Positions 11,169 through 22,506 of a stretch of DNA of 64,000 bases are shown piece after piece. Numbering within the stretch: position 1 is the first letter of the stretch; every line of letters begins with the position of its first letter. The translations under genes and the position numbers were made by a program. Source of the DNA: Gigantopelta aegis (Eukaryota; Mollusca; Gastropoda; Neomphalida; Peltospiridae); assembly GCF_016097555.1 (NCBI RefSeq), contig NC_054704.1, positions 49,814,594 to 49,878,593 on the forward strand. The letters are read 5' to 3'. Under the pieces are notes generated by a model that ran no database searches, was not told the origin of the DNA, and saw nothing but the letters and a program-made list of their open reading frames with translations.

Positions 11169-14100
11169 TATAGTATATAGTATATATAGTATATATATAG
11201 TATATATATAGTATATATAGTATATATATATATATACTCTTCAAAAGAAGAAACGCAAAACCACATTGTCGTAACATTTGGAGAAATAATTTAATTATTG
11301 AAGGTGAGTCCGATAATTACCAAATGTTGCAGGATTGTTCACAATTCACTCTAGTCCATTGTGAGTAAGTGATAGGACACACCACCAAGGTCAAGGTCAT
11401 CTGGAGTCAATACCGGGTGTGGCCTCCGCGGTGTTGACAACTGCCTGGCACCGCCTGCCCATTGAAGCAACCAGAGTACGGATGACGTCCCGGGGGATGG
11501 TGGCCCACTCGGCCTGCAAGGCTGCTGCCAGCTCGGGCAGGGTCTGGGGCTGTGGTTGTCGCTGTCGGAGGCGTCGGTCCAACTCGTCCCATAGATGCTC
11601 AATTGGGTTCAAATCCGAAGATATCGATGGCCAAGGAAGGACATTAATGTTGTTCTGTAGGAAAGCCGTTGTGAGACGTGCTGTGTGAGGCCTGGCGTTG
11701 TCATGTTGGAACACTGCGTTGGCGTTGGCCATAACTGGAACGATGTGTGGCCGGAAGATCTGGTCAATGTAGCCCTGTGCATTCAGGTTGCCCTGCACGT
11801 GGACCAGGTCAGTTCTGCCAGTGTGTGAGATGGCTGCCCACACCATGACACTACCCCCGCCGAATCTGTCCACTTCCTGCACGCAGTTTGCCGCATAACG
11901 TTCACCACGACGCCTATACACGCGACATCTTCCATCATGACGTCGAAGCAGAAATCGGGACTGTCACTGAACCACACCTGTCTCCATCGCAGTTGAGGCC
12001 ATTGTCGATGAATCTGGCACCACTGCAGTCGGAGTCGGTGTTGTGGTGTTAAGATGACACCTCGAACTGGACGTCTGGCACGAATTCCTACCTCACGTAG
12101 GCGGTTCCGTACGGTCTGGTCGGATATCCTGCGCAAACCTGGTATTGCTGCGGCTGTGGAGGTGGCAGTAGTCAATCGTTCCCGAAGGTGGCGTACCCGG
12201 ATGTAGCGGTCCTGCCCGGGGGTAGTGACCCGTGGTCGACCGGATCTAGGGAGGTCACGTGTTGATCCATGTTGCTGGTAACGGTCCCACAGTCTGGAGA
12301 TGGTGCTTGGGGACACATGGAATGCCCTGGCAACGGCCGTTCTGGATTCGCCTGCGTCTAGTCGGCCGATGGCATTGTTTCTCTGCGGTTCACTGAGACG
12401 TGGCATATCCTGGATTATCAACTGTCGGCCAGATACAGAGGCCAGGCAAGCGAACACCCTGCACTTTTATACTGTCGGTGTTCATGTTGCACTGCAGACA
12501 ACGCACGTGCAGTGGTGACATGGTTTGCAAGAATATTCACATTTTGGAACTTTATTGTACAGTAGCTGCGTTTTATCGAATGTAACCGTGGGAATGTGTT
12601 TGGGACATGCAATGACCTTATATTCACAAAGCATGAACCGGTAGGAAACATAAATTCGGAGTTATAACCCATTTGTACCCTTTTGCGTTTCTTTTTTTGA
12701 AGAGTATATATATATATATATATATATTATATAGTATAAAAAACAATCTTACATACATACACTATTTAAATGTTTTAATATCACCTTTACGTTATACTTA
12801 CCGAGAACATTGCCAAAGCGGTTGATATCTTTGAGATTCCCATTAATTGCCGACTCCAAAATGTTTTTGTACATCAGAAAAACCTGCTTCACCAATGGAC
12901 GAATAGCAGACGTCAATTGGACAGCTCTGGATGGCGGGGTGTGCAATCCGGGATGCTTTACGATGTGAATTAGAACATTCAGAATTTCACCATCATCAAG
13001 TCTAAATAAAGACAGTTGTAATACATATAACAGAATACGTGTAATGAATATACAAGATGTACCTATGCACAGTAGGCCACATTTTGCGTTATACTGTACA
13101 ATGTTTTAATACATTTTTAAATTTATATTTCTTGCTAAAATGGGCAAGCATGGAATACATTTATAATACAAATTCGATGTTAAAATATTCACAATGTCGT
13201 CCTGTGTTTAATAACAGTTTACAGTTCTGTACTGTATTCATGTATATACTACTCAAAAAGAATTTAAGGGTCAAAAATTTATAACCAAATAAGTTTTCAG
13301 AGTATTAGATTGATGATGTAAAGTACACCAACATTTTTATATTTAAGAAAGTCACATGACATGCTGTCAAAGTTGAAGGTTGTTTAATAGTGTGTGAATC
13401 CACCTCTGGCGCGAATACACTCGACACATCGTTGCCTCATGCTGTTGATCAGACGTCTGAAGAACTATTGGGGAATGGCCTGCCACTCTGCCATAAGAAG
13501 TTGACCCAGATCATGAAGGTTGGCCGGAGGGGCATGGTTATCCCGAACTCTCCTGCCTAATTCGTCCCAGGCGTGCTCTATTGGGGCCAAGTCAGGCGAA
13601 TATGCTGGCCAATCCATCCTGGCGATACCTGTTGTCTGAGAAAGTCCGTTACCACCCTGGCGCGGTGGGGTCTTGGCATTGTCATCCTGCAGAACTGCCC
13701 CGCCGCCAATCTGCTGAAGGCCTGGGAGAACCAAGGGCCGGATAATCTCATTCAGATAGCGGATTCCATTCAGATTGCCATCCACCACAGAGGGGGGTCC
13801 TGTGGTGGGTCCTGTGGTGGATAGAGATGCCGCCCCACAGCATGACGCTGCCACCACCGAACCGGTGACGTTGTCTAACGTTAACGTCAGCGAAGCGCTC
13901 CCCAGGACGTCTGTAGACACGAACCCGACCGTCGTTGAACTGGAGACTAAACCTGGACTCATCAGTGAACATCACTCGACCCCACTGAACACGTTGCCAC
14001 CGCAGATGCGTAGATTATTGGCCCTCAGACGATTGCGTATGGTTTGATCAGACACTCGAGTTCCAGTCGCAGTCCGCAGATTGTCACGTAATCGTGTCAC

Positions 14101-17100
14101 GTAATCGGCGTGCAGTGGTTGTGCGTTGACGTAGAGCCATATTGGTGATGTAGCGGTCCTCTCTATTTGTAGTGCTTCGGGGTCTTCCCGAACGTAGATG
14201 ATTTTGAACAGAATTCGTTGCTTGGTACCGTTGCCACAGTCGGCCAACGACACTCTGACTGACACCAAGTCTCAGAGCAACATTTCTTTGCGTATTGCCA
14301 TCCTGAAGCCATCCTGAAGCCAAGCAATAGCCCTTCCTCGATCTTCGATAGTCAGTTGACGTCGTACCATTGTTGAATTTGAGTGCACCGTACACGAACG
14401 CAAGCTCCAATTATACGGAAATTCAGCATTGGGAACATGGAATACACATGCAAAGCGTGCAAATGAAGCGCTTTGTGAAAAAGCAAGTTATGGGCACTTA
14501 GCAGACCTTTCGCTTTCGCCCTAATTTACGTGCAAATGTAAGCATGTTTTCGCCATTAGAACTAGTCGACAGTGTCAATGACAGTGGATTTTAATTAATT
14601 TATGGGTTGCTTAGACCCACTTTCGTCAAAATGGAACAATACCATGCGTGACATTATGGTCTAGCCAATATAATTGACATTCAGAAAATAATGTCGAAAA
14701 TATCGTCTGACCCTTAAATTCTTTTGAGTAGTATGTATTTTGTACTGTATGCATCTATTATAGCCGTTCATTCAATACCAGGGCCCCGTTTTACTTGGGA
14801 TTTAGCGCAAGTCCATAAATACCTTATGCACTTGAGGTGAATTTGGCGCCAAGACAACTTCGTAAAACGGGGTCCAGATCTATTCTAGACCGCCCTCGTA
14901 TCGTTCCCATCTCCAAAAACAAACTGTTCCGTTCAGTTAAGACCCCCCCCCCCCCCCCACCCCCAAATATTACGTGTCAAATGTTTTCTTAAACAGTTCC
15001 CAAGGCTAAGTACAATGAAAAATTAAATCCACACCTTCTTGATTGAAGATCTTCATTTAGCAAATACAGCCTTTTCATGTCGTTTGCACTCTTACAATGT
15101 AACAATGTCGGCAATGTACTCGTGAAGAAGTTCTGTTTTACGATACGTTTTATCTTCTGCTCTTGCATGGCACTTTGGTGAAAGGCATTTACCAAGTCGT
15201 GGTAAAGTTGCATCACAAACCTGTTCACTTCTGCAATAAATAATCAAATGCTTAGTGTGAAATACAAACAGGTGTTTAAAACAAACAGACTATACGTGTA
15301 TCTAAATCGTCTACATCGGGTAACCACCTAAGGTTATTTTGATATCCTACAGTCAATTCAATGGAGCAAATACCAATGTCCACGGATATAGTATTGCACA
15401 ATTGTTTAATTATAACTACCAATATACAGGTCAAACTCGTTCAAGATGGGAACTTTCAAATGTGTAAATGTATACTATGGGTTACAGCTTTAACACAAAT
15501 CAAGGATACGAGGATCAAATATTATTGCCGTCTCAAAGGTTTTGCAATAAATGATATGTCTGGTATTGGCAGCAGATGGGAATCTCTGGTCCGGATACAG
15601 ATTCAACTTTTTAAAATTACATGAATTTTATCTGCGATATAAAAACAATCGTGTTATTAATCAACACAAAACATCTCAATTGATACATAAAGTATTGCAT
15701 TTGGGAAAGATGGATGCCATGTTTATTATAAATCGTCAGCATAAATACCTAACTAATTTGAGCTTTTGAGAAAATACTTAAACTTTTTATACTCATGTTA
15801 ATTTAAATTTAATAAAAACTACAACTAAATTTTGACTTTTCTAATTGTTTTTAAAGAACCGTTTGTATAAAAATGCGTTAAAATTAGTTAAGCAATGCCA
15901 ACTGGATGACAAAATACCGAAGCTAGATTAAGACTATACACAAATGTTTGGACATGTCAATACCTTGGAACACGTCCAATTGGACTGGTTTCATCAAAGA
16001 TTCTGTCATGGTTTTGTGCAGCGCCGTTACCAACTTTCTCGCCACGAAGAGTGGCTTCGGCACAAATCTGGACAAAGTGATGGTGAGGTTGTGCAGTCTC
16101 CATTCCTGCATGACGTGGTTCTGAAACGCTCTACTCATGGCATCTATATGGTTGAAACAAAATATACTCTAACAATTTTCAATTGTAACTATTTTAGCAG
16201 ACATATTTAGCCATTTTAGCAAAAATGTGTTTTGTTTAACGACACCACTAGAGCACACCAATTAATCATTGTCTATTGGATTTAACATTTGGTACTTCTG
16301 ACACGTAGTCGAGATATGTTATATGCACTTTCCCACAGACAAAGCACATACCACGGCCTTTGACCACCATTTTAGCATAGGCATATAGTTAAAAGAAAAG
16401 ATTATATGCAATGTAAACCCTTTTTCAGTAAATTTGGTTACAAAACCCGATCCTTTCTCCAGATAACCATAAACACTCCAGCGTTCAACTAACCTTATCA
16501 CCCCATTCAGATAAACAAAAAAAACCCACCAGCGTTAGCTCTTTTTAGAAACTGTACAAGGCCCTTTCCGTTTTAAACCATCGGATTTTTAACATAGGTC
16601 TATTGGGGGAAGGGGCAACTTCCATTTGAGATCTGTATATATTAAATATGGCGATTTCCATGTTTGCACGAGTTTTATACAGAGAACGAAAAATCTCCCA
16701 TTAGATTTGGCAATCCAACCCCCCGCCGCATCTGTCCACTTTCCTGCACGCAGTTTTGCCGCAATCCATATATGTTACCATTAATGACATCGAGGTTTGT
16801 TTATTTCAAGTAGATTATTGGTAGAGAAAACCATATACTAACACACTACTATTCTGTTGACCACGGATGAGGGGCAGTGCGACATCTCTCGAATTATCCT
16901 CTCCGACATCATAAGAACTAGTTCCTTGGCCGCCATTTTCGGGTCCTTCATGATAGCAAAGATCTCCAACGACTTCTTAACGTCGTCATGAAAGCTGTGT
17001 TTTGTTATGTTGGGATGTTCTAAAAAATGGTTCAAATGAAAATTTACATTAATACTAAAATTACCTCAAACAAATCTGTACAACACATTTTAAAACAAAT

Positions 17101-19081
17101 CAGTACAACACATTTTTAAAACTAGGTTCCTACACAATTACCAATTCAATTATTTTTTTTTAAATTTATGTGTGATTTTCAAATCATGTATATAAAACTT
17201 ATCGGCGTTTTTGTTTTGAAAAATAAACCTTAATTATACAAGTGTGCGTGCGTGCGTATTGGGTTCAAGGGATTAACTCATGGATGTATATTATAAAATG
17301 GTCGTGTATGGTGTATGTCAAGGTCACGATGACAAAATGAAAACTTATATAATTATGGTAGACTAGTTTTTGGTAAATCAAGAATGATTAGGTATAACTA
17401 TTCTACGATTGCCGAATTATAAACTTTTAAATTCGCATATCACATTACCATGTATAAATATAATTTACATTGTTAGATTAAAAGGATTCCAAAACACTTT
17501 CTTAGATGTGGTTTAATAATCGGGATACATGTTATACATACCGTTCACCTTGTCGATTTTTGGAAAACCAGCAAGATACTTCACCATTAGCCTAGGGAAG
17601 TCAAAGCAGGCCTTCGGCGAGTGGTCTGGCATCATCGTTGACGGCATTTCCCAATCTGTAGCCGTCGGGAATAAGTATGAAGTTGTCGGATAGTGAGGAG
17701 AAGGCCATTCATTTGACGTCATGGGCCAATGTGTGTAATCTGTATCAAAAGTCGACTTCGATCCTTGGTGTGGAAAATGCGTTGACAATTTTGATCCCAC
17801 CGCATCAGAATAACGAGTCGGTGGAAAGGCCACGCTACCAGTTACCGATGGCCAGTGTGCTAAAGCGCTTGTGGTTATGGTTGGAACAGAAGCGTGGTGT
17901 GACGGCAGCGACGGTGTTGCCGATGTAAATGTTGCACCGCGACTCCTGTGAATATTGGAAACCGATCTAAATCTGCCGCTGTGAGATACGTGAAGAGAAT
18001 GCTGATGGGTAGATGCGGTGACGCCCGAGACTGTACGACTGGGCTGAATGCTGTGGAATACTGGAGGTCGTGAACTAGACGGCATCAGCTTGTTAGATGA
18101 AGCGTGGGAGCCGGTTAGAGCCGCTCTGCTTGTAGAGGGTGTTCCCGTCATCTGCAGACTTGACGGCGATACATGAACGTTATTCAAACTACGTTTCACA
18201 ATTGGTAAATCACCTGACGCCGAGAACAGCAATGCATCGCGGTCATCGAAACTACGATCCTCAAAATATTCACTCGATGGAAATACATCGCGGTCATCTA
18301 AACTATGATCCCCAAAATATTGACTCGATGGAAGTACATCACGGTCATCTAAACTATGATCCCCAAAATATTGACTCGATGGAAGTACATCGCGGTCATC
18401 TAAACTACGATCCTCGATATGTTGACTCGATGGAAGTACATCGCGGTCATCTAAACTACGATCCTCGATATGTTGACTCGATGGAAGTACATCGCGGTCA
18501 TCTAAACTACGATCCCCAAAATACTGACTCGATGGAAACAATGCATCGATGTCATCCGTGCTACGATCCTCGAAATATTGACTCGATGGAAAAAATCTAT
18601 CGCTCTCATCGTGCGACATGAAGTTACCAGCAGAGTTTACGATATTTGAACCGACATCAAGTCCTTTCTTCAACTCTTTAGGTTCTGATTTATAAAGAGA
18701 ATCCAACAGTTGTTCCAGTTCATCTTTCACGATTGTTTTGCGGTCATGACGCAGCCGTCTTCGATCCCATTTCGAACTGACGTCTCTCTCGTCAACATCC
18801 CCATCGAGTAGGTCGAACCCAAACAATGGGTCATAAATGTCACCTGCATATTCATCGTTGCGACCCTTTACAAAACCTATAAATAGAAATGTACGTTATT
18901 TAAAAAAAAAAAATACAGAGTTTTATCGACACCACAGTACATTTAACCCGAAGAGGAAACTCATTAATTACTACTAGTCTAAAATGCACCAGAGATGAAT
19001 AGGCCCGTGGGAATAATATAGTTTAAGACACGAGCCATATTCATACCTTTATATAGTTTGGGCACAATTTTGTACATGTAC

Positions 19082-19114
<33 letters not shown>

Positions 19115-19698
19115 GAATGCAGGAAATGCTCAAATTCGAACTAAGATACTTAGGTATATTTGGGTAAAATGAGTTTGCCCGAAACCTTTTCATCATTACA
19201 TGTCCATCATTCTACCCACAATTTTGTTTGTAATCGATGTAAAAATGTGTTACGGTTCATTTGCAGCGCTTGTATGACCTGTTTGGCAACAGAAGGAAGG
19301 AAATCAATCTGATTAAAATTAGCTCTACTGGTCTACCACATGTAATAGTGGAGCTAATTTTAATTAGATTGGAAGGAAATGTTTTATTTAACGACGCACC
19401 ATTTTATTTACGGTTATATGGCGTCGGGCATATGGTTGGGCGTAAGGACCACGCGGATATTGAGGGCGGAAATCCGCTGTTTGGCAGCAATGCCAATATG
19501 AATAAATGTTATCCAGATTCGGGAATTTTCGTTTAATACTTAAGCAAAAAATAAAAAATAAATCAGTCTAAACCGTACAAAAATGGAGCCCATACGTCTA
19601 TGTTATTTAAGATGCAACAGTCTTTTTAACAAACATGACAGTATATTCTTACCGCTCAACAGCACCAAAAACAATACAACACGCGACAACCACCTCAT
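10443..19698 (-). CDS. Secreted repeat-containing protein, unrecognised, 6-7 exons
   Basis: Exons on the minus strand: 19,698-19,653, 18,876-17,542, 17,019-16,843, 16,143-15,964, 15,230-15,035, 13,001-12,802 and probably 10,744-10,443. All junctions use GT/AG and all phases match. The start gives MRWLSRVVLFLVLLS-G, a clear signal peptide, so the product enters the secretory pathway. Exon 2 encodes an acidic and basic N-terminal part (KWDRRRLRHDRK could be a processing site), seven 17-residue repeats and a Ser/Thr/His/Pro-rich region. Exons 3-6 encode about 250 residues that look helical, with few Cys and no domain I recognise. The exon 3 donor was chosen as GTTAGT at 16,842 because only it keeps frame into exon 4. 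With exon 7 the protein is 811 residues. Shell-matrix or mucus protein is a possible role by composition only. Confidence 0.72.
11008..11236. repeat. Compound TG / TACG / AT microsatellite
   Basis: Alternating (TG)n and TATACGTACG blocks are followed by a long (AT)n and by TATAG-interrupted repeats. The Tc1-like element inserted at its right edge, and AT repeats resume at 12,705-12,727. Open frames of Ile-Tyr or Cys-Val repeats here are artefacts. Confidence 0.95.
11237..12704 (-). mobile_element. Tc1/mariner transposon, nearly intact, 1468 bp
   Basis: TIRs start CTCTTCAAAAGAAGAAACGC on the left; the right end is the same with one mismatch in 24. A TA target duplication is at 11,235-11,236 and 12,705-12,706. 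The minus-strand transposase starts with MPRLSEPQRNNAIGRLDAG (paired helix-turn-helix, with SRLWDRYQQHGSTRDLPRSGRPR as the second part) and continues to WFSD. After a single-base loss near 11,950 it continues in another frame with GGGSVMVWAAISHTGRTDL, HDNARPHTA and DLNPIEHLWDEL, which supply the DDE residues. Apart from that frameshift the gene looks full length, about 340 residues. The element sits in the secreted-protein gene, 97 bases from exon 6, in the same orientation. Confidence 0.92.
13249..14731 (-). mobile_element. Tc1-like transposon, decayed, 1483 bp
   Basis: TIRs start CTACTCAAAAAGAATTTAAG on the left and nearly the same on the right, flanked by TA. Minus-strand pieces in different frames include RLGVSQSVVGRLWQRY (helix-turn-helix), RSGRPRSTT, MFTDESRFSL, RFGGGSVMLWGGIS, LQDDNA and DLAPIEHAWDELGRR. 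At least three frame changes separate them, so it cannot encode an active enzyme. The sequence is clearly different from the neighbour at 11,237. It lies in the intron between exons 5 and 6 of the secreted-protein gene. Confidence 0.88.
14781..14873. repeat. Short fold-back element, diverged copy
   Basis: Outer ends GGGCCCCGTTTTACTTGG and CTTCGTAAAACGGGGTCC are inverted repeats. The internal arms are more degraded than in the copy at 2718. Confidence 0.6.
15231..15963. other. Intron 4 of the secreted-protein gene
   Basis: AT-rich sequence between exons 4 and 5. No repeat recognised and no coding frame. The poly-C run at 14,942-14,959 is in the next intron downstream. Confidence 0.5.
16222..16366 (-). 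mobile_element. SINE, 5'-truncated, tail type 2, with target duplication
   Basis: Flanked by the 11-bp direct repeat CCATTTTAGCA at 16,211-16,221 and 16,367-16,377. Tail type 2 (TTTTGTTTAACGACACCACT) and a short central block are present; the head is missing. It lies in intron 3 of the secreted-protein gene. Confidence 0.8.
17020..17541. other. Intron 2 of the secreted-protein gene
   Basis: AT-rich, with a short direct repeat of AAATC(T/A)GTACAACACATTTT near 17,070-17,120. Nothing else recognised. Confidence 0.45.
18233..18595 (-). repeat. Seven tandem 51-bp coding repeats (17 residues each)
   Basis: Inside exon 2 the unit PSSQYF(G/E)D(R/H)SLDDRDVL recurs about seven times with substitutions such as QHIEDRS and EYFEDRSF. 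Each unit is acidic and Ser-rich. The open frame on the opposite strand over this array is a shadow of the repeat. Confidence 0.85.
19084..19113. repeat. Poly-G run of about 30
   Basis: Uninterrupted G run in the first intron of the secreted-protein gene. Similar runs lie at 21,697-21,724, 21,987-22,010, 44,408-44,428 and 59,442-59,468. Confidence 0.9.
19305..19371. mobile_element. Minimal Mutator-like TIR element, 67 bp
   Basis: Starts CAATCTGATTAAAATTAGCT and ends with the inverted repeat AGCTAATTTTAATTAGATTG. It has almost no internal sequence and is flanked by the 9-bp direct repeat GAAGGAAAT at 19,296-19,304 and 19,372-19,380. It has the same ends as the elements at 1737, 29,090 and 61,021. 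Confidence 0.75.
19373..19485 (-). mobile_element. SINE tail fragment, tail type 1
   Basis: AAATGTTTTATTTAACGACG, then the TTATATGGCGTCGGGCATATGG block up to a decayed AATCCGCTGT. Head and centre missing. It directly abuts the 67-bp TIR element. Confidence 0.7.
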
Positions 19699-19736
19699 GG
19701 TTGTATGAAATAAAATGCCACAGGCGAGAATGACCT

Positions 19737-19746
19737 CAATTTATAA
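19737..19746 (-). promoter_or_regulatory. TATA box of the secreted-protein gene
   Basis: Minus-strand CTTATAAATT lies about 40 bases upstream of the ATG at 19,698. About 10 bases further up is TTCACGTGACGTTG, which combines an E-box CACGTG with a TGACGT half CRE. The arrangement implies a very short 5' leader. Confidence 0.5.
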
Positions 19747-20012
19747 GAACAACGTCACGTGAACATTCGATCTCCAGCATGAAACAAAATGCACGTGCAT
19801 GTGACATCAGCAAAATACCCGTGCAATGTCAATTAGAAAAGAAAACAGGTAGTAATACTTAATAAATACACACTAGCTGCAGTTCAATATAAAATTAAAT
19901 AAATAAATAAATAAAATAAATAGACTATATATGGTATGTATGTGTGTATGTATCCAAGTATCTATGTATATATGACTGTATATGTACATGTATATGTATA
20001 TCATATGTATAT

Positions 20013-20157
20013 CAATGGCGTAGCTAGCATGAAGCAGATGAGGCGCTTGCCTCGTCTAGAATTTCCCCAGATTTATTTTATTTTTCCCATGACACTGATA
20101 TTTATTTTACAGGTCTGGGTTTTCATCGGCACCTTTTTCCTCTCTGGCTACGCCCCA
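20013..20157. mobile_element. Small TIR element (TGGCGTAGC ends)
   Basis: Inverted ends AATGGCGTAGCTAGC and CTGGCTACGCCCCAG enclose about 145 bp. The end sequence is of the kind seen in short P- or hAT-like non-autonomous elements of marine invertebrates. No clear target duplication. Confidence 0.5.
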
Positions 20158-20480
20158 GTATATGTACATCATATGTACTGTAAAGTGGATTAATATTGCG
20201 ACGTGGGTTGTGTTTTTTTCGCGAATATACGTACACCTTATCACATGTTCTCGACGTTTAAATTTCGCGAATGACCGTTTGCATCTGTAAAAAATAACGC
20301 GTTCGAAAATAATGCGTGCGTATAAATGTCGCGACTTGGGGTTCGGAATTTATACGCATACTATGTTTTCCAGGTTTACAGTATATGTATAAAATATGTA
20401 TGTGTGTATGTATGTGTGTATGTATGTATGTATGCATGTATATATACAGAATTTATACTTTATTTTATAGGACTAAATAG

Positions 20481-20808
20481 AAAGAAAGTAATGTTTTATT
20501 TAACGACGAACTCAACACATTTTATTTATGGTTATATGGCGTCAGACATATGGTTAAGGACCACATAGATATTGAGATAGAAAACCCGCTTTCGACACTT
20601 CATGGGCTACTCTTTTCGATTAGCAGTAAGGGATCTGTTATATGCAACATCCCACAGACAGGATAGTACATACCACGGCCTTTGATGTACCAGTCGTGGT
20701 GCACTGGCTGGAGCGATAAATAGCTCAGTTGACCCACCGACGGGGCTCGATCCCACACCGACCACGCATCAAGCGAACACTTTACCACTGGACTACGTCC
20801 CGCCCCAT
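20481..20808 (-). mobile_element. SINE, full length, head type 2 + tail type 1
   Basis: Target duplication GACTAAATAG at 20,471-20,480 and 20,809-20,818. On the minus strand the head begins GGGGCGGGACGTAGTCCAGT (A-box TRGYNNARNGG-like) with a GGGATCGAGCCC B-box-like site. The shared central block and the tail CTGACGCCATATAACC ... GTCGTTAAATAAAAC follow. Confidence 0.88.
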
Positions 20809-20818
20809 GACTAAATAG

Positions 20819-21358
20819 AGAATAATACATGAGTGGTCGTTAGATACCATTTATCTCACGAGTTGTTTTAAAATGTATCTAACGAGCGAAAGCGAGTTTG
20901 ATACGTTTTTAAACGAGTTGTGAGATAAATGGTACCTAACAGACACGAATGTATTATTCTATTTCTTACATATCCTCAAAAGCCAGGTTTTAAGCAAAAT
21001 TTAACATAATTTTCGACTAAAAGTTATTTACAGCCGTTGCACTTGTAGCTGACTTACGCGTCACAGACACATGTGATTGTCAGGTTAACTATACGTCACA
21101 GTCTAATATCCATTTCCATCGCGCTGGTTTTTATACATAAATGTGAGATAAATGGTACCTAACAGACACGAATGTATTATTCTATTTCTTACATATCCTC
21201 AAAAGCCAGGTATTAAGCAAAATTTAACATAATTTTCGACTAAAAGTTATTTACAGCTGTTGCACTTGTAGCTGACTTACGCGTCACAGACACATATGAT
21301 TGTCAGGTTAACTATACGTCACAGTCTAATGTCCATTTCCATCGCGCTGGTTTTTATA
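20819..21358. repeat. Tandem duplication with an inverted-repeat entrance
   Basis: Two direct units, 20,920-21,142 and 21,143-21,358, differ at only a few bases over about 215. The stretch 20,819-20,919 is an inverted copy of the start of unit 1: AATAATACATGAGTGGTCGT faces ACACGAATGTATTATTCT, and TACCATTTATCTCAC faces GTGAGATAAATGGTACC. Confidence 0.85.
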
Positions 21359-22495
21359 TTGGACCTATGGCATTGGTGACCTGGTCATCACATAGGAGCA
21401 GCCAGTCGTATGTCTTGAAATTGTTAACACACGTACATGTGTTATCAAAAATAACACATGGTGTTCTCACCAACGGGTGTGTAAGAAAAGGATATCTATA
21501 CCAAACCGGTCTTCGTTCTGGGGAGGCAGGCGCGTGTGCAGGAATATTAACAGAGGGTGGTCTAGACTGGCGATCGAAGTGTATTGGGAGGTCGAGTCAT
21601 GCTCCCCCGGAAAATATAGGTCTATTGTGAAAAAAGAAAATTTGCTTAAGCATGGATGGGTTTAGATCTCCTAAACCTTCTTTCTACACACGCTCCGGGG
21701 GGGGGGGGGGGGGGGGGGGGGGGGTGGTGTTTATAAAATATACAAAAAGCATCTGTTTAATTAAAAAATATATTAAACTGGCGAATTAAGGAAAAGGCAC
21801 CACCTTATTTTTGTGTAATATCATAAAAATGTATTGTGTAAAAACAGTCAATTTTCACACAAAAGTGTTTTTTCATATAGAATATACGCTAAATATCTGA
21901 GATTTTTATTTTTACCATCCCCCATATGTCCACTGGTGTAGACAGAGAGAGGTCATGGGGCAGGTCCGTAGTCAGCATTTCGAATAGGGGGGGGGGGGGG
22001 GGGGGGGGGGTGCGAAGCGACCTGGGGCATGATTCCTAAAAAAAATTGAAATACCTGAAAGCGTTTTCCTGGTATCTGGAAATTAAGAATTGATATTAAA
22101 ACAATGATTTTCGACTATTTTGTAAACAGGAGTTAAGGGTATTGACCCAATGTATATGTTAAATATTTTTGGCAATTGGTTATTATAACCTTAGTAACAA
22201 AAAAGGTACGTGTACCTCAGAACTATATGATCAGTTCCTTTAATTATGAACATATTTATGAAAAACGAAACACATTACTTTCTTGAAAATTGTATCATCA
22301 CTAATCACCGCCAACACATGCAGTCCCTGTTATGAGTACAAGGTATTCCATAATTTTCACTGATGCGTCATATAATAAAAATGGCATCTACATATTGGCG
22401 TAAACGTTTTTGAAATACTTGGAAATAACCGGCATGATAAAGCAACTTCTATGCCAAAATAACATAATATTATTGTTTGATATAATATATAGAAG
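21359..22495. other. Intergenic, poly-G runs, no gene recognised
   Basis: Contains G runs of about 28 (21,697-21,724) and 24 (21,987-22,010). The surrounding text, CCGTAGTCAGCATTTCG before and TGCGAAGCGACC after, looks like ends of short TIR elements, but this is not certain. No coding frame. Confidence 0.4.
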
Positions 22496-22506
22496 CTAGT
22501 GTCGAT

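Noticed and set aside
10869-11277. Several open frames on both strands over the TG/AT microsatellite
   Set aside because: Pure Ile-Tyr, Cys-Val or Thr-His repeats caused by the dinucleotide repeat.
18139-18621. 160-codon plus-strand frame with repeated HRGHLNYDPQN
   Set aside because: Antisense shadow of the 51-bp repeats in exon 2 of the minus-strand secreted-protein gene, which has splice-consistent neighbours.
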